Of a stretch of 64,000 nt of DNA, positions 36,057-44,139 are shown in pieces (the first letter of the stretch is position 1; each line of letters starts with the position of its first letter). The position numbers and the translations under genes were made by a program. Below the pieces are notes generated by a model. It saw nothing but the letters and a program-made list of their open reading frames with translations, was not told the origin of the DNA and did not search any database. Origin of the DNA: Streptomyces cellostaticus (GTDB lineage: Bacteria > Actinomycetota > Actinomycetes > Streptomycetales > Streptomycetaceae); the NCBI RefSeq assembly GCF_023630175.1, contig NZ_JALLIN010000036.1, positions 1 through 64,000 of the forward strand, given 5' to 3'.

Positions 36057-37580
36057 GTGTCATCCAATTTGGCGTCCTCGCAGACCGGGGCACCTTCGTC
36101 CGTGCCCACGGCTCGACTGGCGGGACGCACCGGAATCGCCCTGACGATCATCGTGGTCTGCCAGCTCATGATCGTGCTTGACATGATGATCGTTCAGATC
36201 GCCCTGCCGGACATGAAGTCCAGCCTCGGGCTGTCCACCGCCAGCATGTCCTGGGTGATCAACGCCTACACTCTCGCCTTCGGCGGGCTGCTGCTGCTCG
36301 GCGGCCGGGCCGGTGACATCCTCGGCCGGCGCCGGGTGTTCCTGATCGGCGTTGCGGTGTTCACCCTCGCCTCGTTCGTCGGCGGGCTGGCCACCGAGGA
36401 CTGGCAGCTGCTCGCGGCCCGCGCGGTGCAGGGGGCGGGCGGCGCGATGGCCGCGCCCAACACTCTCGCCCTGATCATGTCGATTTTCGAAGAGGGGCCC
36501 AAGCGGGCCCGCGCCATCGCGATGTACTCGGTGGTCGGCGGATCCGGCGCGGCGATCGGCCTGATCCTGGGCGGTGTGCTGACTGACGTCGCCTCCTGGC
36601 GCTGGGTCATGTTCGTCAACGTGCCCATCGGCGTGGCCGTCTTCCTGCTCACACCGCTGTTCATCAGCGAGACCGAGAAACACTCCCGGCGCTTCGACCT
36701 GGCCGGCGCCCTCACCTCCACGGCGGGCATGGTCGCCCTCGTCTACGGCGTCACACACGCCTCCGAGAGCGGCTGGACGGACACCTCCACGTTGGTGGCC
36801 TTCGCCTTGGCCGTCTTCCTGCTGCCGTCGTTCGTGGCGATCGAGCGCACTGCGCGCCAGCCGGTCGTCAACCTCAAGCTGTTCCTCGACCGCACCCGGG
36901 CGAGTTCCTACATCGCCATGCTGCTCATCCAGGGCAGCATGATCGGGATGCTGTTCTTCCTCACCCAGTACGTGCAGCAGATCTTCGACTACAGCCCGCT
37001 GACCGCCGGCCTGTGCTTCCTGCCGGTGGCCGCGGTCCTCGTCCCCGTGGCGGGCATGGTCACCAAGCTCGTCGCCCAGGTCGGCAGCAAGGTGCTGGTG
37101 ATCGCCGGGGCCGTGCTGCTCACCGGCGCCAACTGGTGGCTGTCCCGGCTCGACGAGGGCAGCAGCTACTGGGCCGACCTGCTGCCTCCGATGCTGATCT
37201 TCGGCGTTGGTATGGCGCTCGCCACCATTCCGCCCACCATGCTGGCACTGTCCGGGGTAGCGCCCGAGGAGTCGGGCTCGGCCTCCAGCGTGCTCAACGC
37301 CATCCAGCAGGTGGGCGGTTCGCTCGGGCTTGCCGTCCTGGTCACCGTCTTCACCGAGGGCGGCCAGTGGGCGGCGAACGACGTCACACCCGGGCAGGAC
37401 CCGTCCACCCTCTCCGACCGCATCCTGGTCGGCAGCGTCGAGTGGGGCTTCCTCGCGGCGACCTGCTTCGCGGCGGCGACCATCGTGGTCGCCCTGTTCT
37501 TCCTGTCCCGCCGACAGGAACAGGAGCGCGCCGCGGGCGCGCCCGAGCAGGCGCCCGGCGCGGCGAGCGTCCACATGTGA
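36057..37580 (+). CDS. MFS drug/metabolite exporter (DHA2, 14-TMS type)
   Basis: 507 residues from a GTG at 36057. Motif A-like loops (GGRAGDILGRRRVF), the antiporter motif C region (GGSGAAIGLILGGVL) and about 14 hydrophobic segments identify a DHA2-family proton antiporter. The motif D1-like LDMMIVQIALPDM is near the N-terminus. It probably exports the finished glycoside and confers self-resistance. It is divergent from the methyltransferase gene. Confidence 0.9.
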   Translation: MSSNLASSQTGAPSSVPTARLAGRTGIALTIIVVCQLMIVLDMMIVQIALPDMKSSLGLSTASMSWVINAYTLAFGGLLLLGGRAGDILGRRRVFLIGVAVFTLASFVGGLATEDWQLLAARAVQGAGGAMAAPNTLALIMSIFEEGPKRARAIAMYSVVGGSGAAIGLILGGVLTDVASWRWVMFVNVPIGVAVFLLTPLFISETEKHSRRFDLAGALTSTAGMVALVYGVTHASESGWTDTSTLVAFALAVFLLPSFVAIERTARQPVVNLKLFLDRTRASSYIAMLLIQGSMIGMLFFLTQYVQQIFDYSPLTAGLCFLPVAAVLVPVAGMVTKLVAQVGSKVLVIAGAVLLTGANWWLSRLDEGSSYWADLLPPMLIFGVGMALATIPPTMLALSGVAPEESGSASSVLNAIQQVGGSLGLAVLVTVFTEGGQWAANDVTPGQDPSTLSDRILVGSVEWGFLAATCFAAATIVVALFFLSRRQEQERAAGAPEQAPGAASVHM

Positions 37581-37759
37581 TCGGCCCGTCTCCGCGCTAC
37601 ATCCCCCGGGCGCGGAGGCGGGCTGCAGGGCCGGTGCGGGTGCCGACAACACCCCGCCGGCCCTTCGCATGCCGGCCTTCCGCCGCCCAGGCCACGGGGT
37701 CCGCGTCGTGCATGTCCCCGGATCCCGCCGCGCGCGTCCCCCGGCTCGACTCCGTGCCC

Positions 37760-37791
37760 TCCACAGGCCCTCCACGCCGCGCACGCCACAG
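37760..37791 (+). promoter_or_regulatory. Possible SARP box for the glycosyltransferase operon
   Basis: TCCACAG at 37760 and TCCACGC at 37771, 11 bp apart, followed 8 bp later by CCACAG. The heptamers differ from the TCGAG type in the other boxes, so this is tentative. Confidence 0.35.
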
Positions 37792-37860
37792 GCTCCACCT
37801 GCGCTCAAGTCCCTACGGCCAGCCTGGACGTGTCCCGCACCCCCGGCGAAGAGGGAGCCG

Positions 37861-39144
37861 ATGCGTGTTCTGATCACCGTGCCGCCACTCGATGCCCATT
37901 TCAACGGCTCCGTCCCCCTGGCCTGGGCCCTGCGCACGGCAGGTCACGAGGTTCGCGTGGCCGCACAGCCACCCCTGACCGCCGGCATCACCTCCGCCGG
38001 CCTCACCGCCGTACCGGTCGGCGACGACCCGGGCTTGGCCGCCGTCATGGCCCGCAAGGGCCCGCAGATCTACGCCCACCACGAGGGCCGGGACCTGCGC
38101 CGGGCAGCCACTGCCCCGGACGGCCCGGAGTTCCTGCGGACCAGCAGCGCCCTGCTCACCGACGCCTTCTACTCCCGTATCGGCAGCGAGGAGACCGTCG
38201 ACGACATGGTCGCCTTCTGCCGCGCATGGCGGCCCGACCTCGTCGTGTGGGAGACGTTCACCTTCGCCGGAGCGATCGCCGCACACGTCACCGGCACCCC
38301 GCACGCCCGGCTGCTGTGGGGCCCCGACCTGTTCGCGTTCATGCGCGACGCCCTCCTCGACCACCACCGGCGCGCCGGAGTGGACGCGGGCAGCACTCCC
38401 GGCGCCGATCCCCTGCGGGACTGGATCACCGGCCAACTGGCTCGCTTCGGCCAGGAGTTCACGGAGGAAGTCGTCCGCGGACTGTGGCGGATCGACCAGA
38501 TGCCCGAAGAACTGCGCCTGGCTCCCGGCCAGCACACCGTCCCCCTGCGGTACGTGCCCTACAACGGACCGCTCCCCGCCGTCGTACCGCCCTGGCTGCG
38601 GCACGACCCCGACCGCCCGCGGGTCTGCCTGACGAAGGGGTTCAGCGTGCGTACCATCGACTCGCCCGACGGGCGCGCGGTGACCACGGACGACTTCTTC
38701 GACGCCGTCGCCGATCTCGACGTGGAGGTCGTCGCCCTCCTCGACAAGACCGACCAGACAGCGCTGACCACCGTGCCCACCAACATCCGCGTCGTCGACT
38801 TCACCCCGCTGCACGTCCTGCTGCCCACCTGCGCGGCGATCGTGCACCACGGCGGCGCCGGTACCTGGTCCACCGCGGCCGTCCACGGTGTACCCCAGTT
38901 GCTCCTGGCCTCCATGTGGGACAACGTCTTTCGGGCCGTGCGGACGGAAGAACTCGGCGCCGGCTTGTTCCTGCCGCCCGCCGAGCTGACCCCTGCGGCC
39001 CTGCGCGGCGCGCTGGAGCGTCTGCTGAAGGAGCCGTCCTTCGCGGACGGCGCCGACCACCTCCGTCGGGCGATGACGTCCCAGCCTGGCCCCCACACCG
39101 TCGTCCCGGAGCTGGAACGGCTCGCCGTACAGCCGGCGGCCTGA
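37861..39144 (+). CDS. GT-B glycosyltransferase of the antibiotic (EryCIII/DesVII-like) type
   Basis: 427 residues after GAAGAGGGAG. N-terminal acceptor domain opens MRVLITVPPLDAHFNGSVPLAWAL. The C-terminal nucleotide-sugar domain has IRVVDFTPLHVLLPTCAAIVHHGGAGTWSTAAVHGVPQLLL by motif, with the HHGGAGT diphosphate site. It transfers a dTDP-deoxysugar, most plausibly dTDP-L-rhamnose made by the genes at 42-46 kb, to the aromatic aglycone. It is the only glycosyltransferase seen, suggesting a monoglycoside. It is followed by the small isomerase-like gene in the same direction. Confidence 0.92.
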   Translation: MRVLITVPPLDAHFNGSVPLAWALRTAGHEVRVAAQPPLTAGITSAGLTAVPVGDDPGLAAVMARKGPQIYAHHEGRDLRRAATAPDGPEFLRTSSALLTDAFYSRIGSEETVDDMVAFCRAWRPDLVVWETFTFAGAIAAHVTGTPHARLLWGPDLFAFMRDALLDHHRRAGVDAGSTPGADPLRDWITGQLARFGQEFTEEVVRGLWRIDQMPEELRLAPGQHTVPLRYVPYNGPLPAVVPPWLRHDPDRPRVCLTKGFSVRTIDSPDGRAVTTDDFFDAVADLDVEVVALLDKTDQTALTTVPTNIRVVDFTPLHVLLPTCAAIVHHGGAGTWSTAAVHGVPQLLLASMWDNVFRAVRTEELGAGLFLPPAELTPAALRGALERLLKEPSFADGADHLRRAMTSQPGPHTVVPELERLAVQPAA

Positions 39145-39196
39145 ACCAAGTCCCCCTGCGCGACACCGCCTACCCGTCCGAGGAGAGACAACCACC

Positions 39197-39493
39197 ATGC
39201 CGCTATTCGCCGTTCTGGCCACGCAGTCCCCCCGGGGCATCAGCGGAGACGAGTTCCGCACCCGGCTGCCCGAGGGTTTCGCCTACACCAAGGCCCTGGT
39301 GGACAAGGGCGTCATCAAGCACAACTGGGTCCGCGTGGGTGCGGCAGGCGGCTTGCTCATCTACGATGTCCAGTCGCACGAGGAACTCCTCGGCCACCTC
39401 TACGACAACCCGATGAGCCCCCACCTCACCTTCGAGGTGATCCCGCTCGCTCAGGCGGGCGCCTTCGACTCCACGCGCTACACGGAGAACTGA
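39197..39493 (+). CDS. Muconolactone isomerase-like small protein
   Basis: 98 residues after GAGGAGAG. The ferredoxin-like pattern matches the muconolactone delta-isomerase family (WVRVGAAGGLLIYDVQSHEEL, NPMSPHLTFEVIPL). The true muconolactone enzymes act in catechol breakdown, but no such pathway is nearby. Here it is 53 bp after the glycosyltransferase, so a role in cyclisation or isomerisation of the polyketide is an inference. Small proteins of this fold are hard to separate from ABM enzymes by eye. Confidence 0.72.
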   Translation: MPLFAVLATQSPRGISGDEFRTRLPEGFAYTKALVDKGVIKHNWVRVGAAGGLLIYDVQSHEELLGHLYDNPMSPHLTFEVIPLAQAGAFDSTRYTEN

Positions 39494-39541
39494 GCAGCTC
39501 ACATCCCACGGCCGTCCGAGCCGAGCGGCCCGTCCGAACAA

Positions 39542-39574
39542 GGGGGCGGGGCGGGAGACCCACGCCCCGCCCCC
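39542..39574. terminator. Strong hairpin between convergent genes
   Basis: A perfect 11-bp inverted repeat (GGGGGCGGGGC ... GCCCCGCCCCC) with an 11-base loop, between the isomerase-like gene and the flavin oxidase gene. Confidence 0.75.
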
Positions 39575-39597
39575 GTGCGGCTCCCTGCTCGCCCGCC

Positions 39598-41124
39598 CTA
39601 CTCGCTCGCAGGCGGCTCCACCGACAAGGCATGCCGGAAGACCCCCTTGGGATCCCAGCTCGCCTTCACCCGCCGCAGTCGCGGGTAGTTGTCCTTGTAG
39701 TAGAGGCTGGACCAGGGCACGCCGGAGGTGTTCCACTGCGGGTCGGCGAGGTCGGTGTCGGGGTAGTTGACGTACGCGCCGTCGCTCACCTCGTCCGGTA
39801 CGGGCACCCCACCGCTGTGCGCGTAGACCTCCCGGTACAGCCCCCGGATCCACGCCAGATGCCCGCCGTCCTCCTCCGGCTCCCGCCACAGCGTCACGTA
39901 CAGCGCCTTGAGCACGGCGTCGCGCTGGGCCGTGGCGGTGGCGTTGGGAGCCACGGCGCTGACCGCGCCGCCGTACGACATGAACAGCACGCCGGCGCCG
40001 GGATTGGTATACCGCTCGTCCGTCAGACCTCGGTACAGCGCGTCGAGCTGTCCGTCCGTGTACCCCTTGCGGAGGTAGGCGGCCTTGCCCTTGGAACGCA
40101 TGCCGGTGACGGTGTCGGGCAGGGTGGGCTGCAGCATCGACTCCAGCCAGGGCCTGGCTCGCACGGTGTGCGCCGGGCACAGCCCCACCCCCTCGTCGAG
40201 AGCGTCCACGTACGCCGCCAGCAGGCGCTCGGAGTCCGGGACCGTGGCGTCCATCTGGGTGCTCATCACCAGCACCCCCGAGGACGGGTGCATCACGCCG
40301 AGCACGCTGAACAGGGACGCGTAGGGAGAGTCGGCGGCGCTGTTGCGCTCGTGCCACTCTGCGTGGTTGCGCATCAGCCGGCGGAACCGCTCGGCGGTCA
40401 TGCCCTCCCACGACCAGGTCACCAGGCTGTCCAGCACCGCCGACGGGGGGTGCGGCAGCAGGCCCGCGGGGTCGCTTCCGGTCGCGCCGGCGGTCCGCAG
40501 CCAGTACCGCGTCACCACGCCGAACGTACCGCCGCCCCCACCGGTGTGTGCCCACCACAGGTCGCCGAGTTCGCCTTCGTCGTCCCAGGACGCCACCACC
40601 AGCCGGGCCCGGCCCGCCGCGTCGACCACGACGACCTCGACCGCGTACAGATGGTCCACGACGCAGCCGTGCAGCCGGGTCAGCGGACCGTACCCGCCGC
40701 CGGCGAAGTGACCGCCCGCCGCGACCGTCGGGCACGAGCCACCGGGAACCGTCACGCCCCACCCCTTGTACAGCGTGCGGTAGACGTCCCCCAGATGAGC
40801 CCCGGGCTCCACCGCGAAGGCGCGCATGCCGGGGTCGTAGTACACCTGCCGCATCTCGGACATGTCGAGGAGGAAGGCGGTGTCGGGCCCATCCACCAGG
40901 TCCTCCAGACAGTGCCCGCCGCTGCGGACCGCGAGCTGCAGCCCCGCGTTGACGGCGTCCTGCACCGCCTCGACGGTCTGCTCGGCCGACCCGACGATCC
41001 GTATCTGACCCGGGCTGCCGGTGAACCGGTGGTTGACGCCCCTGATCAGGTCCCGATACCGCGGATCAGCCGGCGTGACCCGGACCGGCCCCAGCGGCGG
41101 CCGATGACGCTCGCCGTCGGTCAT
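39598..41124 (-). CDS. BBE-type FAD oxidoreductase with predicted bicovalent flavin (AknOx-like)
   Basis: 508 residues; ATG at 41124 with AGAGG. A PP-loop FAD-binding domain and a C-terminal berberine-bridge domain (NYPDTDLADPQW, LYYKDNYPRLRRVKASWDPKGVF by motif). His71 (RSGGHCLED) and Cys131 (PGGSCPTVAAGGH) fall within one residue of the two flavin-linking residues of aclacinomycin oxidoreductase. Such enzymes oxidise sugar hydroxyls or polyketide alcohols with O2. A SARP box lies upstream. It could oxidise the rhamnose or the aglycone; which is not shown. Confidence 0.9.
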   Translation of the reverse strand: MTDGERHRPPLGPVRVTPADPRYRDLIRGVNHRFTGSPGQIRIVGSAEQTVEAVQDAVNAGLQLAVRSGGHCLEDLVDGPDTAFLLDMSEMRQVYYDPGMRAFAVEPGAHLGDVYRTLYKGWGVTVPGGSCPTVAAGGHFAGGGYGPLTRLHGCVVDHLYAVEVVVVDAAGRARLVVASWDDEGELGDLWWAHTGGGGGTFGVVTRYWLRTAGATGSDPAGLLPHPPSAVLDSLVTWSWEGMTAERFRRLMRNHAEWHERNSAADSPYASLFSVLGVMHPSSGVLVMSTQMDATVPDSERLLAAYVDALDEGVGLCPAHTVRARPWLESMLQPTLPDTVTGMRSKGKAAYLRKGYTDGQLDALYRGLTDERYTNPGAGVLFMSYGGAVSAVAPNATATAQRDAVLKALYVTLWREPEEDGGHLAWIRGLYREVYAHSGGVPVPDEVSDGAYVNYPDTDLADPQWNTSGVPWSSLYYKDNYPRLRRVKASWDPKGVFRHALSVEPPASE

Positions 41125-41180
41125 CTCGTACCTCTTCTCGCTCCTACGGCCCTCCGGGCCGGGCGGACTGCTGCGCCGCC

Positions 41181-41212
41181 ACCCCACACGCCCGCCCTCG
41201 AACCCGACTCGA
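41181..41212 (-). promoter_or_regulatory. SARP box for the flavin oxidase gene
   Basis: Minus strand: TCGAGTCGGGTTCGAGGG (11-bp heptamer spacing), almost identical to the box before the cyclase gene. Eight bases on, the -10 position reads TGGGGT, a weak hexamer. Confidence 0.6.
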
Positions 41213-41445
41213 GACGTCCCCCGCGGTCCTGGGGCCGTCCGGCGGATCATGCCGCGGACGCGGGGCTCGGCACGCCCCTCTGCGGTGTTGTCGTCGGTTG
41301 CCGACTCCCTCAGGCTCGGCTGCTCCCGCACGCTCGGCTTCGCTCGAGCGGCAAGGGCCCCAGGCGCGGGGGACCCCCATCGCCCCCGCTCACCTGCGCT
41401 GAGGATGCGCCGTAGCTTTCCTCCGACCTGATCCGCCGGACAGGC

Positions 41446-41477
41446 CCTAGCCGGGTTCGAGCGCCCCCTCATACAGT
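41446..41477 (+). promoter_or_regulatory. SARP box and -10 for the SDR/rhamnose operon
   Basis: CCTAGCC at 41446 and TCGAGCG at 41457 (11-bp spacing, sharing the GGGTTCGAG core), then 8 bases and TACAGT at 41472-41477. The expected transcription start falls at about 41484, two bases before the GTG start codon, so the transcript is probably leaderless. Confidence 0.65.
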
Positions 41478-41485
41478 CCCGGGCC

Positions 41486-42334
41486 GTGACCGTCTACAGC
41501 CACGACGCCGACTCGCCTAACCCCTCCGCCCACTCACCCACCGCCACTGCCCCCCTGGCGCAGGCACCCACGATCCCTGCCGCGTCCCCGTCCGACCGGG
41601 CCGTCGTCGTGACCGGTGGGGGGACCGGCATCGGTCGAGCCGTCGCCCACCGGTTCGCCGAGGAAGGTGCCCGGGTCCTCGTCGTGGGCCGGACCCCGGG
41701 CACGCTGGAGGAGACCGCGGGCCATCACCCCGGCATCCGCGCACTCCCCGCCGACATCACCGCGCCCGACGGCCCGGACACCGTCGTCTCGGCCGCGCTG
41801 GAGCACTTCGGCCGGATCGACGTCCTGGTGAACAACGCCGCCCTCGGCATCGCGGGCACCCTGGACACCCTGGACCCCGCCGACCTGGACGCCCAGCTCG
41901 CGACGAACCTCCGGGCCCCGATGCTGCTGACCCGCCGCGCGCTCCCCGCCCTGGAGAAGAGCTCCGGCACGGTCGTCAACCTCAGCACGGCCGGCTCGCT
42001 CGGCCGCCGGGCCTGGCCCGCCATGTCGGTCTACGGCGCCACCAAGACCGCGCTGGACTTCCTGACCCGGACCTGGGCGGTGGAACTCGCCCCTCGCGGG
42101 ATCCGGGTGGTGGGACTGGCACCCGGTGTCATCGACACCGGCATGGCGACCCGCAACGGCGCGAGCGAGGAGCAGTACGCGGCCTTCCTCGACGGCATCC
42201 GCTCCCGCGTCCCGGCCGGACGCGTCGGCCGCCCCGAGGAGATCGCCTGGTGGGTGGCCCGGCTCGCCGACCCGCTCGCCGGCTACGCCCACGGCACCGT
42301 CCTCGCCGTCGACGGCGCCCTGTCCCTGCAGTGA
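41486..42334 (+). CDS. Short-chain dehydrogenase/reductase
   Basis: 282 residues from a GTG at 41486 that has no ribosome binding site but lies 9 bp after a -10 hexamer. After a 35-residue Pro/Ala-rich extension come VVTGGGTGIGRAVAH (cofactor loop), NNAALGIAGT, the catalytic Ser region LSTAGSLG and Tyr/Lys in VYGATKTA. The C-terminus carries GTVLAVDGALSLQ. A classical SDR; it may reduce a polyketide or sugar ketone. It is first in the operon running into the rhamnose genes. A start further inside (Met-less) cannot be excluded. Confidence 0.85.
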   Translation: MTVYSHDADSPNPSAHSPTATAPLAQAPTIPAASPSDRAVVVTGGGTGIGRAVAHRFAEEGARVLVVGRTPGTLEETAGHHPGIRALPADITAPDGPDTVVSAALEHFGRIDVLVNNAALGIAGTLDTLDPADLDAQLATNLRAPMLLTRRALPALEKSSGTVVNLSTAGSLGRRAWPAMSVYGATKTALDFLTRTWAVELAPRGIRVVGLAPGVIDTGMATRNGASEEQYAAFLDGIRSRVPAGRVGRPEEIAWWVARLADPLAGYAHGTVLAVDGALSLQ

Positions 42335-42359
42335 TCCTCCGGAAGGGAGACCACCTCCG

Positions 42360-43039
42360 ATGCGCGCACTGGGTATCGAAGGAGCCTGGACCCATGAGCC
42401 GCGGACCTTCGGCGACGCCCGGGGAACCTTCCTCGAGTGGTTCCGCCCGGACGAACTGCGGACCGCCACCGGGCGGTCAATGCCGGTCGCCCAGGCCAAC
42501 CAGTCGGTGTCCCGCCGCGGCGTCGTACGCGGCGTGCACTACAGCGCCGTACCGCCGGGTCAGGCCAAGTACGTCACCTGCTTGCGTGGTTCCGTCCTCG
42601 ACGTGATCGTCGACCTGCGCACCGGTTCCCCCACCTTCGGCCGCTGGGAGGCCGTGCACCTGGACGACGCGGCCACCACGCGGTGTTCCTCACGGAGGGC
42701 CTCGGTCACGGCTTCGCCGCACTCTCCGAGGAGGCGACCGTGGTCTACCTGTGTTCCACGCGCTACGACCCCGAGCGCGAGCACGGCATCGACCCGTTCG
42801 ACACCGAACTCGGCATCGAATGGCCCGCCTTCGCCGAAACGGTCCTGTCCAACCGGGACCGCCAGGCACCCTCCCTCGCAGAGGCCCGGTCCCGCGGGCT
42901 GCTCCCCCGGTACGGGCCACCTCCCGCACCCCAGCCCCCGTCCGCACCTCCCAGAACTCCCGCACCCGCCACCTTCCTCGCCCCTGTTTCCCAGTCCCTC
43001 TCCCGACCTCCTTCGCCCGCACGGGAGTCGACCTCATGA
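42360..43039 (+). pseudogene. rmlC: dTDP-4-dehydrorhamnose 3,5-epimerase, single-base frameshift
   Basis: Start at 42360 after GGAAGGGAGA. The first 105 residues are good RmlC (FGDARGTFLEWFRPDEL, ANQSVSRRGVVRGVHYS with the catalytic His, VIVDLRTGSPTFGRW). Near 42671 the frame is lost in GCGGCCACCAC. Restoring one G (giving Asp-Ala-Gly-His-His) rejoins HHAVFLTEGLGHGFAAL and the normal ending SRGLLPRYG. The restored frame then runs 40 Pro-rich residues to 43039, overlapping rmlA. Either a sequencing error or a real null mutation. Its role is epimerising the 4-keto sugar toward L-rhamnose. Confidence 0.85.
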
Positions 43040-44139
43040 AAGCCCTCGTCCTGGCCGGCGGCACCGGCTCGCGCCTGCGCCCCATCACCCACACCTCCGC
43101 CAAGCAACTGGTCCCCGTGGCGAACAAACCCGTCCTCTTCTACGGCCTCGAGGCCATCGCCTCGGCCGGCATCGAGGAGGTCGCCCTCGTCGTCGGGGAC
43201 ACCGCCCCGGAGATCCGCGCCGCGGTCGGCGACGGCAGCCGCTTCGGGCTGCGCGCCACGTACGTCCCCCAGGAACGCCCCCTCGGCCTCGCCCACGCGG
43301 TGCTGGTGGCACGGGACTTCCTGGGCGACGACGACTTCGTGATGTACCTCGGCGACAACTTCGTGGTGGGCGGCATCGACGAGTTCGTCGCCAGCCACCG
43401 CGACGCCCGGACCGAGAAACGGACTGGGACAGGAACCGGCGCCCGGACCGACGCCCAGATCATGCTCACACGCGTGAAGAACCCCTCCGCGTTCGGGGTG
43501 GCCGAACTGGGTCCCGACGGCCGGGTCCGGCGCCTGGACGAGAAGCCGGCCCACCCCCGGAGCGACCTGGCCCTGGTCGGCGTCTACCTCTTCGGCCCCG
43601 CCGTGCACGAGGCCGTCGCCGCCATCCGCCCCTCGTACCGCGGCGAACTGGAGATCACTGACGCAATCCAGTGGCTCATCGACCACGGCCACGACGTGCG
43701 GTCCCAGGAGATCACCGGCTACTGGAAGGACACCGGCAACGTCGAGGACCTGCTGGAGGTCAACCGCACCATCCTGGAGTCCGTGACCGCCGCCGTCAAG
43801 GGCGAGGTCGACGAGGCCAGCGAGGTCGTGGGCGCCGTACGGATCGCGCCCGGCGCCCGGGTGCGCTGCTCACGCGTCGTCGGACCCGCCGTGATCGGCG
43901 CGGGCACCGAGATCAGCGACTCCTACGTCGGCCCGTTCACGTCCGTGGCCGAGGACTGCCTCGTCGACCACAGCGAACTGGAGTACTCCGTCGTCCTGGC
44001 GGGCGCCCGGATCGAGGGCACCCGCCGCGTCCAGGCCTCCCTCATCGGACGCGCCGCCCGGGTGGCCCCTGCGGCCGGGGTGTCGCGCACCCACCGACTG
44101 GTCCTCGGCGACCACAGCGTCGTGGAGCTGACCCCGTGA
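43036..44139 (+). CDS. rmlA: Glucose-1-phosphate thymidylyltransferase (long RmlA type)
   Basis: 367 residues. Nucleotidyltransferase motif LAGGTGSRLRPITHTSAKQLVP by position 6-27; metal-binding YLGDN; ELEITDAIQWL; GYWKDTGN. A left-handed beta-helix tail (VGPAVIGAGTEI, VGPFTSVAEDC) makes it the longer antibiotic-cluster type (StrD-like). It makes dTDP-glucose, the first rhamnose pathway step. Its ATG overlaps the rmlC stop and its stop overlaps the rmlB GTG, so the genes are coupled. The frame is intact. Confidence 0.93.
   Translation: MKALVLAGGTGSRLRPITHTSAKQLVPVANKPVLFYGLEAIASAGIEEVALVVGDTAPEIRAAVGDGSRFGLRATYVPQERPLGLAHAVLVARDFLGDDDFVMYLGDNFVVGGIDEFVASHRDARTEKRTGTGTGARTDAQIMLTRVKNPSAFGVAELGPDGRVRRLDEKPAHPRSDLALVGVYLFGPAVHEAVAAIRPSYRGELEITDAIQWLIDHGHDVRSQEITGYWKDTGNVEDLLEVNRTILESVTAAVKGEVDEASEVVGAVRIAPGARVRCSRVVGPAVIGAGTEISDSYVGPFTSVAEDCLVDHSELEYSVVLAGARIEGTRRVQASLIGRAARVAPAAGVSRTHRLVLGDHSVVELTP

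Noticed and set aside
37735..37760. Single TCGAC word as a SARP box
   Set aside because: No partner heptamer at 11 bp. The TCCAC pair just downstream is kept only as a tentative box.
39197..39493. Evidence for a catechol degradation pathway
   Set aside because: Only the isomerase-like gene is present; no dioxygenase or cycloisomerase is nearby.
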